64,000 nt of DNA from Bradyrhizobium centrolobii (lineage in GTDB: Bacteria > Pseudomonadota > Alphaproteobacteria > Rhizobiales > Xanthobacteraceae): the NCBI RefSeq assembly GCF_001641635.1, contig NZ_LUUB01000030.1, forward strand, positions 77,770-141,769, given 5' to 3'. Of this stretch, positions 37,681 through 47,885 are shown piece after piece (position 1 is the stretch's first letter; each line of letters starts with the position of its first letter). The position numbers and the translations under genes were made by a program. The notes under the pieces are model-generated. The model saw only the letters and a list, made by a program, of their open reading frames with translations. It made no database searches and was not told where the DNA came from.

Positions 37681-38574
37681 CTAAACTATTCGCTCGTGCC
37701 AACTGTCGCGCTCCTTGCGCAGCCAGTCGAGGAAGGTGCGGGTCTTGCGGTGGCGCAGATGGCCGTGCGGGCAGACGATCCACTGCGTGGTCAGCGCGAT
37801 AGCCGGCGGATCCTTCACCGGACAGACCAGGCGGCCGTCGCGCAATTCGCGCCAGGCCAACAGCTCGCTTTCCAGCCCGATGCCGAGCCCGTCAACAGCG
37901 GCGTCGATCGCCATGTGGCTACGGTCGAACAGCACGCGCTTCCAGCGCTCGGTCGGCTCGATGCCGGCCTCCGTGAACCAGCGCGGCCACTGCATCTGCG
38001 ATTTCACCGAATGGATCAGCCGGTGCTTGAGCAGGTCGGCGGCGGAAAGGCTGCCCGCCGCAAAAGACGACGGCGCGCACAGTGGAAAGAATCGCTCCTT
38101 GCCGAGGCTCTCGACGAACAGGCCCGGCCAGCCGCCTTCACCGTGGCGGATCTCGAGGTCGACATTTTCCTTGTGGAAGTCGGTCGGCTCATTGGTGCCG
38201 TCGAGTCGCAACTCGATATCCGGGTTGGCGTCAACGAAGCTCGCGAGCCGCGGCAACAGCCATTTGCTCGACACGCTGGGGGCTGCGCGCACCGTCAATG
38301 TGGTGGCGGAGCGGATGCCGCGGACATGCTGCGTCACGTCGGTGACGTGCTCGATCTCGCGGCTGATCATCTCGAAATAGCGCTCGCCGGCTTCGGTCAG
38401 GGTGATGTTGCGCCCGATCCGCGAGGTCAGCGCGGTGCCGAGATGCAGCTCCAGCGCCTGGATCTGCTGGCTGACCGCCGAGGGCGTCACCCGCAATTCG
38501 TCCGCCGCGCGGGAAATCGAACCCGCGCGCGCCACCGCGTGGAAGACGATGATGGCGCGGAAGGGTATCTGCAT
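37681..38574 (-). CDS. LysR-family transcriptional regulator (GcvA-like)
   Basis: This is a 297-residue LysR protein. The helix-turn-helix is in SISRAADELRVTPSAVSQQI (about residues 19-38) and the effector domain runs from about 90. The overall pattern (LLPRLASFVDANPDIELRL, then a WFTEAGIE segment) is that of the GcvA branch. It faces the TRAP operon across 275 bp and is 116 bp upstream of the oxidoreductase gene. It is the likely regulator of both, responding to the transported substrate or its product. Confidence 0.88.
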   Translation of the reverse strand: MQIPFRAIIVFHAVARAGSISRAADELRVTPSAVSQQIQALELHLGTALTSRIGRNITLTEAGERYFEMISREIEHVTDVTQHVRGIRSATTLTVRAAPSVSSKWLLPRLASFVDANPDIELRLDGTNEPTDFHKENVDLEIRHGEGGWPGLFVESLGKERFFPLCAPSSFAAGSLSAADLLKHRLIHSVKSQMQWPRWFTEAGIEPTERWKRVLFDRSHMAIDAAVDGLGIGLESELLAWRELRDGRLVCPVKDPPAIALTTQWIVCPHGHLRHRKTRTFLDWLRKERDSWHERIV

Positions 38575-38849
38575 CAGGAAACCTTTTAGGCCAGCTAAAG
38601 TGACGGCGAATATAATTCAATTGTCGCGCATGACCAGCGATCTAGGCTTCACCCTCAAGGCAACCCGCGACAGACGGGGCTGACGAGGAAACAGGACGGC
38701 GCTGGCCGCCGATCCGCCCGGGGGGAAGGAACACAAGGCTTAGAGCCCTTTCACCAGACAACCCATTCGATGACACCGCCGCAGCAAGTCCTGCGGACGC
38801 GGCACTGAACACGCGCGCCAAAAGGCGCCGCACCAGGGGAGAACGACCG

Positions 38850-39872
38850 ATGCCGGGCAAGCGCCATACGATCTCACGCCGCAGTTTCATGGTTGCTGCC
38901 GCGGCCGTCCCTCTGGTCGCGATCCGCACAAGGCCGGCACATGCGGCGGAATTCGAGTACAAGCTCGCCACCGGCCAGTCGCTGACGCAACCGATCAACA
39001 CGCGGCTCGATCAGGCCGTGAAGCGGATCAAGGAGGCGAGTGGCGGGCGGCTGGAGATCAAGTTCTTTCCGGCCTCGCAGCTCGGCTCGGACACCGACCT
39101 GCTGACGCAGATTCGCAGTGGCGGAGTCGATTTCCTTAATATCGCCGGCTCCGTGCTGTCGACGGTGGCGCCGGTCGCCGGCATCGCCAATGTCGGCTTC
39201 GCCTTCTCCGACTACAGCCAGGTCTGGACTGCGATGGACGGCGATCTTGGCAAGCTGATCGCGGCGCAGATCGAGAAGACCGGCGCGCTTGTGATGGCCA
39301 AGCCGGCCGACAACACGTTCCGGCAGATCTCGTCGTTTGCAAAACCGATCAAGACGCCGGCCGATCTCGCCGGTTATCGGATCCGCGTGCCGGTGTCGCC
39401 GATCTTCACCTCGCTGTTCAAGTCGCTCGGCGCCAATCCGACCTCGATCAACTTCAACGAATTGTACACGGCGCTGCAGACCCATCTGGTCGACGGACAG
39501 GAGAATGGCCTCGTGACCATCGAGGCCGGCAAGATCTACGAGGTGCAGAAGTACATCTCCGAGACCAACCACATCTGGGATCCGTTCTTCATCCTCGGCA
39601 ACCGCCGCTCGGTGAAGGCGCTGCCCGACGATCTGCAGGCGCTGGTCCGCAAGGAATTCGACCAGGCTGCGATGGAGCAGCGCGCTGACACGGCAAAGCT
39701 CAATCTGACGCTGAAGGACCAACTGATCGCCAAGGGCATCACCTTCGAAGCATCGGACAAGGAGGCGTTCCGCAAGGGTCTCTCCGCCGCCGGCTTCTAC
39801 AAGGAATGGCGCGGCAAGTTCGGCGAGGACAATTGGAAGATTCTGGAGGCCGCGGCCGGGGCGCTGGCATGA
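38850..39872 (+). CDS. TRAP transporter substrate-binding protein, DctP family
   Basis: This 340-residue periplasmic protein has a twin-arginine-type signal (SRRSFMVAAAAVPLVA, cleavage after AHAA near residue 33). The DctP fold shows the carboxylate-binding Arg in GYRIRVPVSPIFTSLFKSLG, followed by FNELYTALQTHLVDGQENGL. The ATG has GGGGAG 9-14 nt upstream. Its stop overlaps the permease start by 4 nt. TRAP systems import organic acids using a sodium or proton gradient; the ligand here is probably a small carboxylate, which is family inference. Confidence 0.92.
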   Translation: MPGKRHTISRRSFMVAAAAVPLVAIRTRPAHAAEFEYKLATGQSLTQPINTRLDQAVKRIKEASGGRLEIKFFPASQLGSDTDLLTQIRSGGVDFLNIAGSVLSTVAPVAGIANVGFAFSDYSQVWTAMDGDLGKLIAAQIEKTGALVMAKPADNTFRQISSFAKPIKTPADLAGYRIRVPVSPIFTSLFKSLGANPTSINFNELYTALQTHLVDGQENGLVTIEAGKIYEVQKYISETNHIWDPFFILGNRRSVKALPDDLQALVRKEFDQAAMEQRADTAKLNLTLKDQLIAKGITFEASDKEAFRKGLSAAGFYKEWRGKFGEDNWKILEAAAGALA

Positions 39873-41749
39873 GCGCGGCCATCGGCATGCCGGAGACGGT
39901 GGCGCTCGGCGAGGCAGCTTCCTTGCGGGGACGCTGGCTGGAGCAGGGGCTGCGCTGGCTGGTCGAGATCCCGGCCGCGATCGCGGTGGTCGCAGAGGTC
40001 ATCATCCTGTTCGCCGGTATCGTCGCGCGCGGCATCTTCCACCGGCCGATCATCTGGTCGGACGAGCTCGCGTCAATCCTGTTCCTGTGGCTGGCGATGC
40101 TGGGCAGCGCGATCGCCGTGCAGCGCTCGGCGCATATGCGCCTGACCTTCTTCACGTCGTATCTGTCGCCGCGCGCCGAGGCCTTCACCTCGACGCTTGC
40201 TGCCGGGGCCGTCGCGCTGTTCCTTGCGATCATCCTGCATCCCGCACTGGAGTATGTGGAGGACCAGGCTTTCGTCGAGACGCCAGCGCTCGGCTGGTCG
40301 GGCATGGTCCGCGCTGCGGCGATCCCGGTCGGCTGTATCATCGCGCTGGCCAGCATCTGCCTGACGCTGGTCAAGCGTTCGGCGGGAGATTTGCTGGCCG
40401 TTGCGCTGCTGTTTGCTGCGGTCGCTGGTGCGCTCTATCTCGCGGGGCCGTCGCTGAAGCCGCTCGGCAACTGGAACTTGCTGATCTTCTTCGTCGGCCT
40501 GCTTGCCTGCGCCGTGATGGCTGGCGTTCCCATCGCATTTTCCTTCTGTCTTGCGACCGTGGCCTTCCTGCTCACGACAACGAGGACGCCACTGCTCGTC
40601 GTTGTCGGGCGGATCGACGAAGGCATGAGCTCGCTGATCCTGCTCGCGGTGCCACTATTCGTGTTGCTGGGACAGTTGGTCGAGCAGACCGGCATGGCGC
40701 GGGTGATGGTCGCGTTCCTGGCATCGGTGCTCGGCCACGTCCGCGGCGGGCTGTCCTATGTGATGCTCGGTGCGATGCTGCTGGTCTCTGGCATCTCCGG
40801 CTCGAAAACCGCCGACATGGCGGCGATCGCGCCGGTGCTGTTTCCCGAGATGCGCAAGCGCGGGATGAAGGATGGCGAGCTGGTATCGCTGCTGGCCGCG
40901 TCCGGGGCGATGAGCGAGACCATTCCGCCATCGATCGTGCTGATCGCGATCGCCTCCGTCACCGGCGTGTCGATCGCCGCGCTGTTCACCGCCGGCATCC
41001 TGCCCGGAATCGTGCTGGCAATCGTGCTCGCCTTCGTTGCTCGCTACCGGGCGGGTGCCGAGGAGAATGCCGCGGTCAAGGTCGCACGGGCGCCGATGTC
41101 TGTCATGGCGAAGACGTTCTGGGCGGCGTTGCCGGCGCTGGCGCTGCCGTTCCTGATCCGCAGCGCGGTGGTCGAGGGCTATGCGACCGCGACCGAAGTC
41201 TCGACAATCGGCATTGCCTATTGCCTCGTGCTCGGCCTGATCATCTATCGCGGCAGCCTGAGTTGGAAGAACGTGCTGCCGATGTTGGTGCAGACCGCTT
41301 CGCTTTCCGGCTCGATCCTGTTCATCGTGGGAGCAGCGAGTGCGATGGCCTGGGCGCTGGCGCAGTCCGGTTTCTCGCATGAACTGGCCGCGCGCATGGC
41401 CGGCGTGCCCGGCGGCGCCTGGGGCTTCCTCTTGATCTCGGTGGTCGCCTTCATCGTGCTCGGCAGCGTGCTGGAGGGGATTCCGGCGATCGTGCTGTTC
41501 GGGCCGCTGCTGTTCCCGGTGGCAGCAACGTTCGGCATCAATGAGGTGCACTATGCGATGGTGGTGATCCTGGCGATGGGCCTCGGCCTGTTCGCGCCGC
41601 CGTTCGGCCTTTGCTATTACGCGGCCTGCATCATCGGCGGCGTGCCGCCGGATGCCGGCCTGCGCCGCATCTGGATCTATCTCGCCTGGCTCTTCATCGG
41701 CTTGTTGCTGATCACGTTCGTGCCTTGGATATCCTTGGTATTTCTATGA
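39869..41749 (+). CDS. TRAP transporter permease, fused DctQ-DctM (626 aa)
   Basis: The first ~170 residues are the small four-helix Q subunit (WSDELASILFLWLAMLGSAIA). The remaining ~440 form the large M subunit, with motifs GQLVEQTGMARVMVAF, SGSKTADMAAIAPVLFPEM and ASGAMSETIPPSIVLIAI. Fused QM permeases are common. The ATG at 39869 overlaps the stop of the binding-protein gene. It works with the DctP protein upstream in the inner membrane. Confidence 0.92.
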   Translation: MSAAIGMPETVALGEAASLRGRWLEQGLRWLVEIPAAIAVVAEVIILFAGIVARGIFHRPIIWSDELASILFLWLAMLGSAIAVQRSAHMRLTFFTSYLSPRAEAFTSTLAAGAVALFLAIILHPALEYVEDQAFVETPALGWSGMVRAAAIPVGCIIALASICLTLVKRSAGDLLAVALLFAAVAGALYLAGPSLKPLGNWNLLIFFVGLLACAVMAGVPIAFSFCLATVAFLLTTTRTPLLVVVGRIDEGMSSLILLAVPLFVLLGQLVEQTGMARVMVAFLASVLGHVRGGLSYVMLGAMLLVSGISGSKTADMAAIAPVLFPEMRKRGMKDGELVSLLAASGAMSETIPPSIVLIAIASVTGVSIAALFTAGILPGIVLAIVLAFVARYRAGAEENAAVKVARAPMSVMAKTFWAALPALALPFLIRSAVVEGYATATEVSTIGIAYCLVLGLIIYRGSLSWKNVLPMLVQTASLSGSILFIVGAASAMAWALAQSGFSHELAARMAGVPGGAWGFLLISVVAFIVLGSVLEGIPAIVLFGPLLFPVAATFGINEVHYAMVVILAMGLGLFAPPFGLCYYAACIIGGVPPDAGLRRIWIYLAWLFIGLLLITFVPWISLVFL

Positions 41750-41988
41750 GCGGTCATGGGCGCGAATATCTGAGGCGAAGACAGTATCGCGGGTTCGGCC
41801 GGTGGGAAAGGCGGTAGCACTCCCCCGCTACCAATTCTACGATTTCCTACGCTATTCCACGATTTCCCAACGCCTTGTCTCAGCTTCCCGCCATTGCATT
41901 CGTCAGACGGCGACACGTAGGCGCGTAGTGCGCAGGGCGTAATTGCTGCTCTTCGCCGATTCTACCTGATTTTGATGTTCCCACCCGA
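41750..41988. other. Convergent gap with att-like repeat
   Basis: The 24-bp block at 41820-41843 (CTCCCCCGCTACC onward) matches 35972-35995 with one mismatch. It overlaps a short inverted repeat, GGTAGC (41812-41817) and GCTACC (41827-41832), that could be a weak terminator for the TRAP operon. No gene is seen. Confidence 0.5.
41820..41843 (+). repeat. tRNA 3'-end-like direct repeat, copy 2
   Basis: Direct repeat of 35972-35995 with 23 of 24 bases identical. The two copies lie 5.85 kb apart and enclose exactly the oxidoreductase, LysR and TRAP genes, as flanking direct repeats of an integrated segment would. Confidence 0.5.
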
Positions 41989-42891
41989 TCAGCGATCGCG
42001 CAGCTTGGGATCCAGGGCATCGCGCAGCGCGTCGCCGAACAGACTGAAGCCGAAAACGGTGAGCGCGATCGCTAGGCCTGGAAAGATAGCGATCCATGGC
42101 GCCGTCGAGGCGTATTCCTCGGCGCCTCCCTGCAACATCAGGCCCCATGCTGCCGTCGGCTCCTGCACGCCAAGCCCAAGATAGGATAGCGATGCCTCCG
42201 CCAGGATCGCCTGGCCGACGAATGCGGTCAGCATGATCAGAAACGGCGCAAGCACATTCGGCACCATGTGGCGAAGTATGATGCGCGTGTGGCCGAAGCC
42301 GCAGGCGCGCGCAGCATCGATATAAGGCACCTCCCGGATCGCAAGCGCGCTCGAGCGCACGACCCGCGCGCAACGGGGGATGAGCGGAATTGTGATCGCC
42401 ACGATCACGTTGTAGACGCCGCTGCCGAAGATGGCGATGACGGCGAGCGCCATGATGATCAGTGGGAAGGCCATTACCACATCCATGACGCGCTGCAGGA
42501 CGAGGTCGAGGCGGCCGCCGAAATAGGCGCTTGCCACGCCAAGCACGAGGCCGGCGCCGCCCCCAATGATCGCGCACGAGAATCCCACGATCAAGGCGGT
42601 GCGCGCGCCGAACACGATGCGGGAGAACAGGTCGCGGCCAAACTGATCGGTGCCCATGAGGTGCGCCCAGCTCGGCGGTTCCGTCATGGCGGCGAAATCG
42701 TTCGACGTTGGATTGTAGGGGGCGATCCACTCGGCCGAGAGGCCTGCGACCGCCATGACCAGCACCAGCACCAGGCCGACCGTGCCGAGCGGCTGGCGGC
42801 GGCAAAAGCCGATGATGCCTTCGCGCGACGGGCGCGGGCTCTCCGCCGCGGTGTCGACGGCGGAAGCGCAGGGCGGCGTGAGATCGACCAT
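41989..42891 (-). CDS. dppC: Dipeptide/oligopeptide ABC transporter permease (DppC-type)
   Basis: This inner-membrane permease has six helices. It shows the OppC-type N-terminal segment with LGTVGLVLVLVMAV, the signature GTDQFGRDLFSRIVFGARTA and the EAA loop (AARACGFGHTRIILRHMVPN). Length is normal at about 300 residues. Two starts are possible: GTG 42906, or ATG 42891, which has GGGAG 9 nt upstream and is chosen. It is the last gene of the five-gene operon and pairs with the DppB-type permease 18 bp upstream. Confidence 0.9.
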   Translation of the reverse strand: MVDLTPPCASAVDTAAESPRPSREGIIGFCRRQPLGTVGLVLVLVMAVAGLSAEWIAPYNPTSNDFAAMTEPPSWAHLMGTDQFGRDLFSRIVFGARTALIVGFSCAIIGGGAGLVLGVASAYFGGRLDLVLQRVMDVVMAFPLIIMALAVIAIFGSGVYNVIVAITIPLIPRCARVVRSSALAIREVPYIDAARACGFGHTRIILRHMVPNVLAPFLIMLTAFVGQAILAEASLSYLGLGVQEPTAAWGLMLQGGAEEYASTAPWIAIFPGLAIALTVFGFSLFGDALRDALDPKLRDR

Positions 42892-42909
42892 CGTGCGAGC
42901 TCCCACTCT

Positions 42910-43881
42910 TTAGCCGTAGCGGATGCGCGGATCGAGCCACGCATAGAGCAGATCGACCACGAGATTTGCGAACACGAAGACTGCGACCGTGAGCATGACG
43001 AGAGCCTGCGTCAGCGTATAGTCCTGATTCTGGACGGCCAGCACGAACAGGCGGCCGACGCCATTGAGGTTGAACACCTGCTCGGTCACCACGAGGCCGC
43101 CGATCAGGAAGGCGAACTCGATGCCGATCAGGGTCACGACCGGCAGCAGCGCGTTCTTGAGCGCGTGCCGGTTGATGATGAGCCGTTCGAGCAGACCCTT
43201 CGCGCGGGCGGTCCGGATATAATCCTCGCGCAGCACCTCCAGCATCGCCGAACGCGTCATCCGCATGGTGACAGCGGCGTAGCGGTAGCCGACGGTAACC
43301 GCCGGCAGAATCACCATCGACAGGTTGCGAAGTGGATCCTGCCAGAACGGGACGTAGTCGATCGGGGGCATCCAGGGCGTGCCGAATACTGCATGCGAGA
43401 TGTCGAGAACGGCCAGGATGGCGACGATCCCCAGCCAGAACGACGGCGTCGCGATGCCTGCGATGGCGGTCGTGCGGACCACATGGTCGATCCAGCTGTT
43501 CTGCTTCAATGCCGAGATGGTCCCGAGCGGGACTGCGATGGCGATGGCAACCACGGTTGCCATCACGGCGATCTCGAGCGAGATCGGCAAGCGCGCTGCG
43601 ATCTCTTCGGCGACGGGCTTGCCCGACCACATCGAGGTGCCGAAGTCGAGGCGAAAGAAGCCCCACACAAAGTCCAGGAACTGTAGAATTAGCGGACGAT
43701 CGAGTCCGAGCTCGGCGTGGCAAAGCGCCACGGCGCGCGGGTCGACGCTTCCGCCACCGGAGCTGAGTCGGACCTCGCAGATGTCTCCTGGAATGAGGCG
43801 CATCAGCACGAACACGAGCGCCGCCGCTCCGACCAACGTCGGGATCACGAGAAGCACCCGGTTCACGATATACCGGTACAT
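42910..43881 (-). CDS. dppB: Dipeptide/oligopeptide ABC transporter permease (DppB-type)
   Basis: This 323-residue permease of the DppB/OppB type has the first helix RYIVNRVLLVIPTLVGAA, the PGD motif of the family (MRLIPGDIC) and about six helices. The EAA loop is in YIRTARAKGLLERLIINRHA. It has an extended periplasmic loop with CHAELGLDRPLILQFLDF. It lies between the binding protein and DppC genes and forms the membrane channel with DppC. Confidence 0.9.
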   Translation of the reverse strand: MYRYIVNRVLLVIPTLVGAAALVFVLMRLIPGDICEVRLSSGGGSVDPRAVALCHAELGLDRPLILQFLDFVWGFFRLDFGTSMWSGKPVAEEIAARLPISLEIAVMATVVAIAIAVPLGTISALKQNSWIDHVVRTTAIAGIATPSFWLGIVAILAVLDISHAVFGTPWMPPIDYVPFWQDPLRNLSMVILPAVTVGYRYAAVTMRMTRSAMLEVLREDYIRTARAKGLLERLIINRHALKNALLPVVTLIGIEFAFLIGGLVVTEQVFNLNGVGRLFVLAVQNQDYTLTQALVMLTVAVFVFANLVVDLLYAWLDPRIRYG

Positions 43882-43954
43882 CCTGAGCGTCCGATCCTGA
43901 CCGCACCGCGATGCCAGTCAGCGGTTGCGGACCGGTATCGCGGCATGGCGCAGC

Positions 43955-45571
43955 CTATTTGTCGAGCCACACGTTGGCCAAATCCTGATTGAGGTAATGG
44001 CTCGGACTGATCTTCCAGCCCTTCACATACGACCGGGCGGGGATGATGCGATTCCACCACGGCGTCATCAGCATGTGAACCTGGGTGTCGAGAACGTATT
44101 TTTCGAACTCGCGGATCATCGATCGCTGCTTGACGGTATCGGTCTCGTGAAGCAGCGCCTGATAGAGGGCAATCTCCTTCTCGTCGTCATAGTTGCCGTA
44201 GTTCTCGGCATAGACCGAGTGCGGCAAGAACTTGCCGATGTCCATGAGCGGGTTCACGACGCTCTGACAGTTGAAGTCCACGGTCACATCGAAGGTGCCA
44301 TGACGCAGCGCGTCGAAGAACGGACCGGTCGGCAGCACGCGCTGCGTGACCTGCAATCCAACCTTGCTCCACTCGTCGATTAGCCAGGTGGCGACATACT
44401 TGTAGGGCTGGTCGACGTTTCGGTTCATCAGCTCGAATTTGAGTCCCTCGGCCCCTGCCTCCTTGAGCAGGCGCTTGGCCTCCTCGCGCGATTTCCCGAT
44501 ATCCGGCCAGAACCCGGCTAACGTCTGCAGCTCCTCCTTGGTCGCCGCCAGCGGCGATCCCGGAAACACGATGCCGGCTACCGTATGCACGGTGGCGATC
44601 TTGGCGAGCGCCGGCGCGCCGTGCCAGCTGTCGATCGCCAGCGCAAGCGCCCGGCGGACCCGCACGTCGTCGAACGGCTTCCGCTTGTGGTTGGGGGTCA
44701 CCAGGTTGCCGCAGTTCCAATCGCTGGTCTGAACGGTGATCTGGTCGCCGAGCTCGCGCACGAGCTCGTCGCGGGCTGAGGGCGGCAGGCCGCGGAACTC
44801 GACCGCGGCGCGGTCGGCGCGGATCGCATCGACCCGCACGGCCTGCTTGGCCGCGAAGATGCCGATGAATCCGTCGAGATAAGGCCGTCCTTTGTGATAA
44901 TAGTCGGGATTGCGCACCCCCTTGATCGACTGGCCGATCTCGTAGCCGGCGAACTTGAACGGGCCGGAGCCCATAATGTTCTTCTCGAACCAGCGCGGAT
45001 CCTTGTCGAGGATCTCCTTCTTGTAGATCCAAGCAAAGGGATCGGCGAGCGAGGGCAGAAAAGCGTTGGTCGCGAACTTCAGCCGGAACACCACGGTCGT
45101 CGCATCCGACGCCTCGACCTTGTCGACCATGATGAAGTAGCTCTCGCGTGCGCTCGACATGCCCTCGCGGGGATGTATGATCTCCTGCCAGCTCGCCGCA
45201 ACGTCCGCGGCGGTGAGCGGCGAGCCGTCGTGGAATGTCACGCCCTCCCGGATCTTGAAGGTGTAGGTCTTCCCTCCGTCGGTCGGCGTCGGCATTTCGG
45301 TGCAAAGATCACAGACGAAATCGGTGGTCGACGACGGGTTGTCCGGGTTAATCCTGATAAGCACGCTGTAGAATGGCGCAACCGCGTGCACGGTCGCATA
45401 GGTGGTCTCGCGGTGGCCGTCGAAACTCGGCGGAGCGTCCGCCGGGATCATGAAAGTGAGTATCCCTCCGCGCTTCGGGGTGTCGGCAGCTGCCGGAGCG
45501 GCCGCGTTCGTGAGAGGCGCGATGCAAAGAGCAGCGCCAAGACCGGCTGCCGCCAATAATGTCCTGATCAT
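43955..45571 (-). CDS. dppA: Peptide-type ABC transporter substrate-binding protein (SBP family 5)
   Basis: This is a periplasmic solute-binding protein of family 5 (DppA/OppA type), 538 residues. The Sec signal (MIRTLLAAAGLGAALCIA) is cleaved near residue 25-30. The mature part has the family's YTFKIREGVTFHDGSPLTAADV and GSGPFKF motifs. The ATG at 45571 has AGGAGGAGGC immediately upstream, which rules out the 24-codon longer frame. Despite the gene symbol, ligands in this family range from peptides to sugars and opines; the substrate is not known. Confidence 0.9.
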   Translation of the reverse strand: MIRTLLAAAGLGAALCIAPLTNAAAPAAADTPKRGGILTFMIPADAPPSFDGHRETTYATVHAVAPFYSVLIRINPDNPSSTTDFVCDLCTEMPTPTDGGKTYTFKIREGVTFHDGSPLTAADVAASWQEIIHPREGMSSARESYFIMVDKVEASDATTVVFRLKFATNAFLPSLADPFAWIYKKEILDKDPRWFEKNIMGSGPFKFAGYEIGQSIKGVRNPDYYHKGRPYLDGFIGIFAAKQAVRVDAIRADRAAVEFRGLPPSARDELVRELGDQITVQTSDWNCGNLVTPNHKRKPFDDVRVRRALALAIDSWHGAPALAKIATVHTVAGIVFPGSPLAATKEELQTLAGFWPDIGKSREEAKRLLKEAGAEGLKFELMNRNVDQPYKYVATWLIDEWSKVGLQVTQRVLPTGPFFDALRHGTFDVTVDFNCQSVVNPLMDIGKFLPHSVYAENYGNYDDEKEIALYQALLHETDTVKQRSMIREFEKYVLDTQVHMLMTPWWNRIIPARSYVKGWKISPSHYLNQDLANVWLDK

Positions 45572-45710
45572 TTGCCTCCTCCTTTTCCTTCCTTCCTTGT
45601 TATTGGGGATGGATTGGTTATTGGGATCAATGCTTAGAGCCACCTCTCAATCGGGTGTCCGGCGAAGCGTGCGGCGGTCCTTCGTGGAAAGCGCCACAGC
45701 TCGACCGAAT

Positions 45711-46705
<995 letters not shown>

Positions 46706-46709
<4 letters not shown>

Positions 46710-47707
46710 GCCACCGTTCCTGCCGCGGCGACGATCTCCTCGCTGCGCAGGCACGCCGCAAGGTGGCTGGCTGGCCCTGCCTGCTCAAGCGGCGGCCGCA
46801 CCTGAGCGCAGGCGTCCACCGCGAAGCGGCAACGCGGGCGGAATGCGCAGCCTTGGTCGAGGCGCGTGAGCTCGGGGGGCTGGCCGTTCACCGGGTCGAG
46901 GCGCGCCTGGCGCGGACGATCGAGCCGAGGCACCGACCGCAGCAATGCCATCGTGTAAGGATGGCGCGGGTGGTGGTAGATCGCCGCTGCCAGGCCGCTC
47001 TCGACGATGCGCCCGGCATACATGACGTTGACCCGCTTGGCGTAGCGCGCCACCACGCCGAGATTGTGCGTGATAATGATGAGCGCCACGTTGAGTCGGC
47101 GCGTCAGGCCGTTCATAAGCTCCAGGATCTGCGCTTGGATGGTCACGTCGAGCGCAGTCGTCGGCTCGTCCGCGATAATGAGCTTGGGATCACAGGCGAT
47201 CGCGATCGCGATCATGACGCGCTGGCGCATGCCACCCGAGAGCTGGTGCGGATACTGCTTGAGGCGGCGGGCCGGATCGGCGATGCCGACCAGGCCGAGG
47301 AGCTCGATGGCGCGCTTGTACGCCGCAGCGGAATCGGCACGGCGGTGCTGCTCAAGCGTCTCGGTGATCTGCCGGCCGATGGTGAGAACGGGATTCAATG
47401 ATGTCATCGGCTCCTGGAAGATCATGCCGATGTCGCCGCCGCGCACCTCACGCATTTGCGTGTCCGAGAGCTGCATGAGGTCGCGGCCGTCGAACAGAAT
47501 CTCTCCTCGCGTGATCCGCCCAGGCGGATCGGGGATCAGGCGCAGAATTGACAGCGCCCCGACGGACTTGCCCGACCCGCTCTCGCCGACGATCGCGACT
47601 GTCTCGCCCTGCTCGACGGTATAAGAAACCCCGTCGACGGCTCGTACAACGCCCGCGCCGGTCCGGAACTCGGTATGCAAATCCTTGATCTGCAGGAGCG
47701 GCGCCAA
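46706..47707 (-). CDS. dppD: Peptide-type ABC transporter ATPase (DppD-type)
   Basis: This is a 333-residue ATPase with Walker [10 protein letters not shown]-loop [11 protein letters not shown], signature LSGGMRQR, Walker [10 protein letters not shown] and H-loop ITHN. The C-terminal extension carries [14 protein letters not shown]. The frame is open to 47842, but no ATG start precedes the domain. TTG 47707 follows GGGAGG by a few bases and starts just before the domain (APLLQIKDL), so it is chosen. It is the first gene of the operon, 178 bp downstream of the 895-aa gene on the same strand. Confidence 0.9.
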
Positions 47708-47885
47708 GACACCCTCCCGATTTTCTCTGCGAGCTATTCTAGCAGCCACCCCAAGGACTTGCCACATTGGTAGTGTCGCAGGACCTTTGCGTGCAATGCC
47801 GCAGACAGGTTGAATCGTCGTCCTGACGCCGTGCCGCAACAACTTCGAGCGCGGAGCTCCGAGCGCCGGAGGCCAATATCATCAC

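Noticed and set aside
41903..43906. 667-codon minus-strand frame covering the dppB/dppC region
   Set aside because: It is another frame on the same strand as two clear permease genes. It is Arg/Pro/His-rich with no membrane helices or family motifs.
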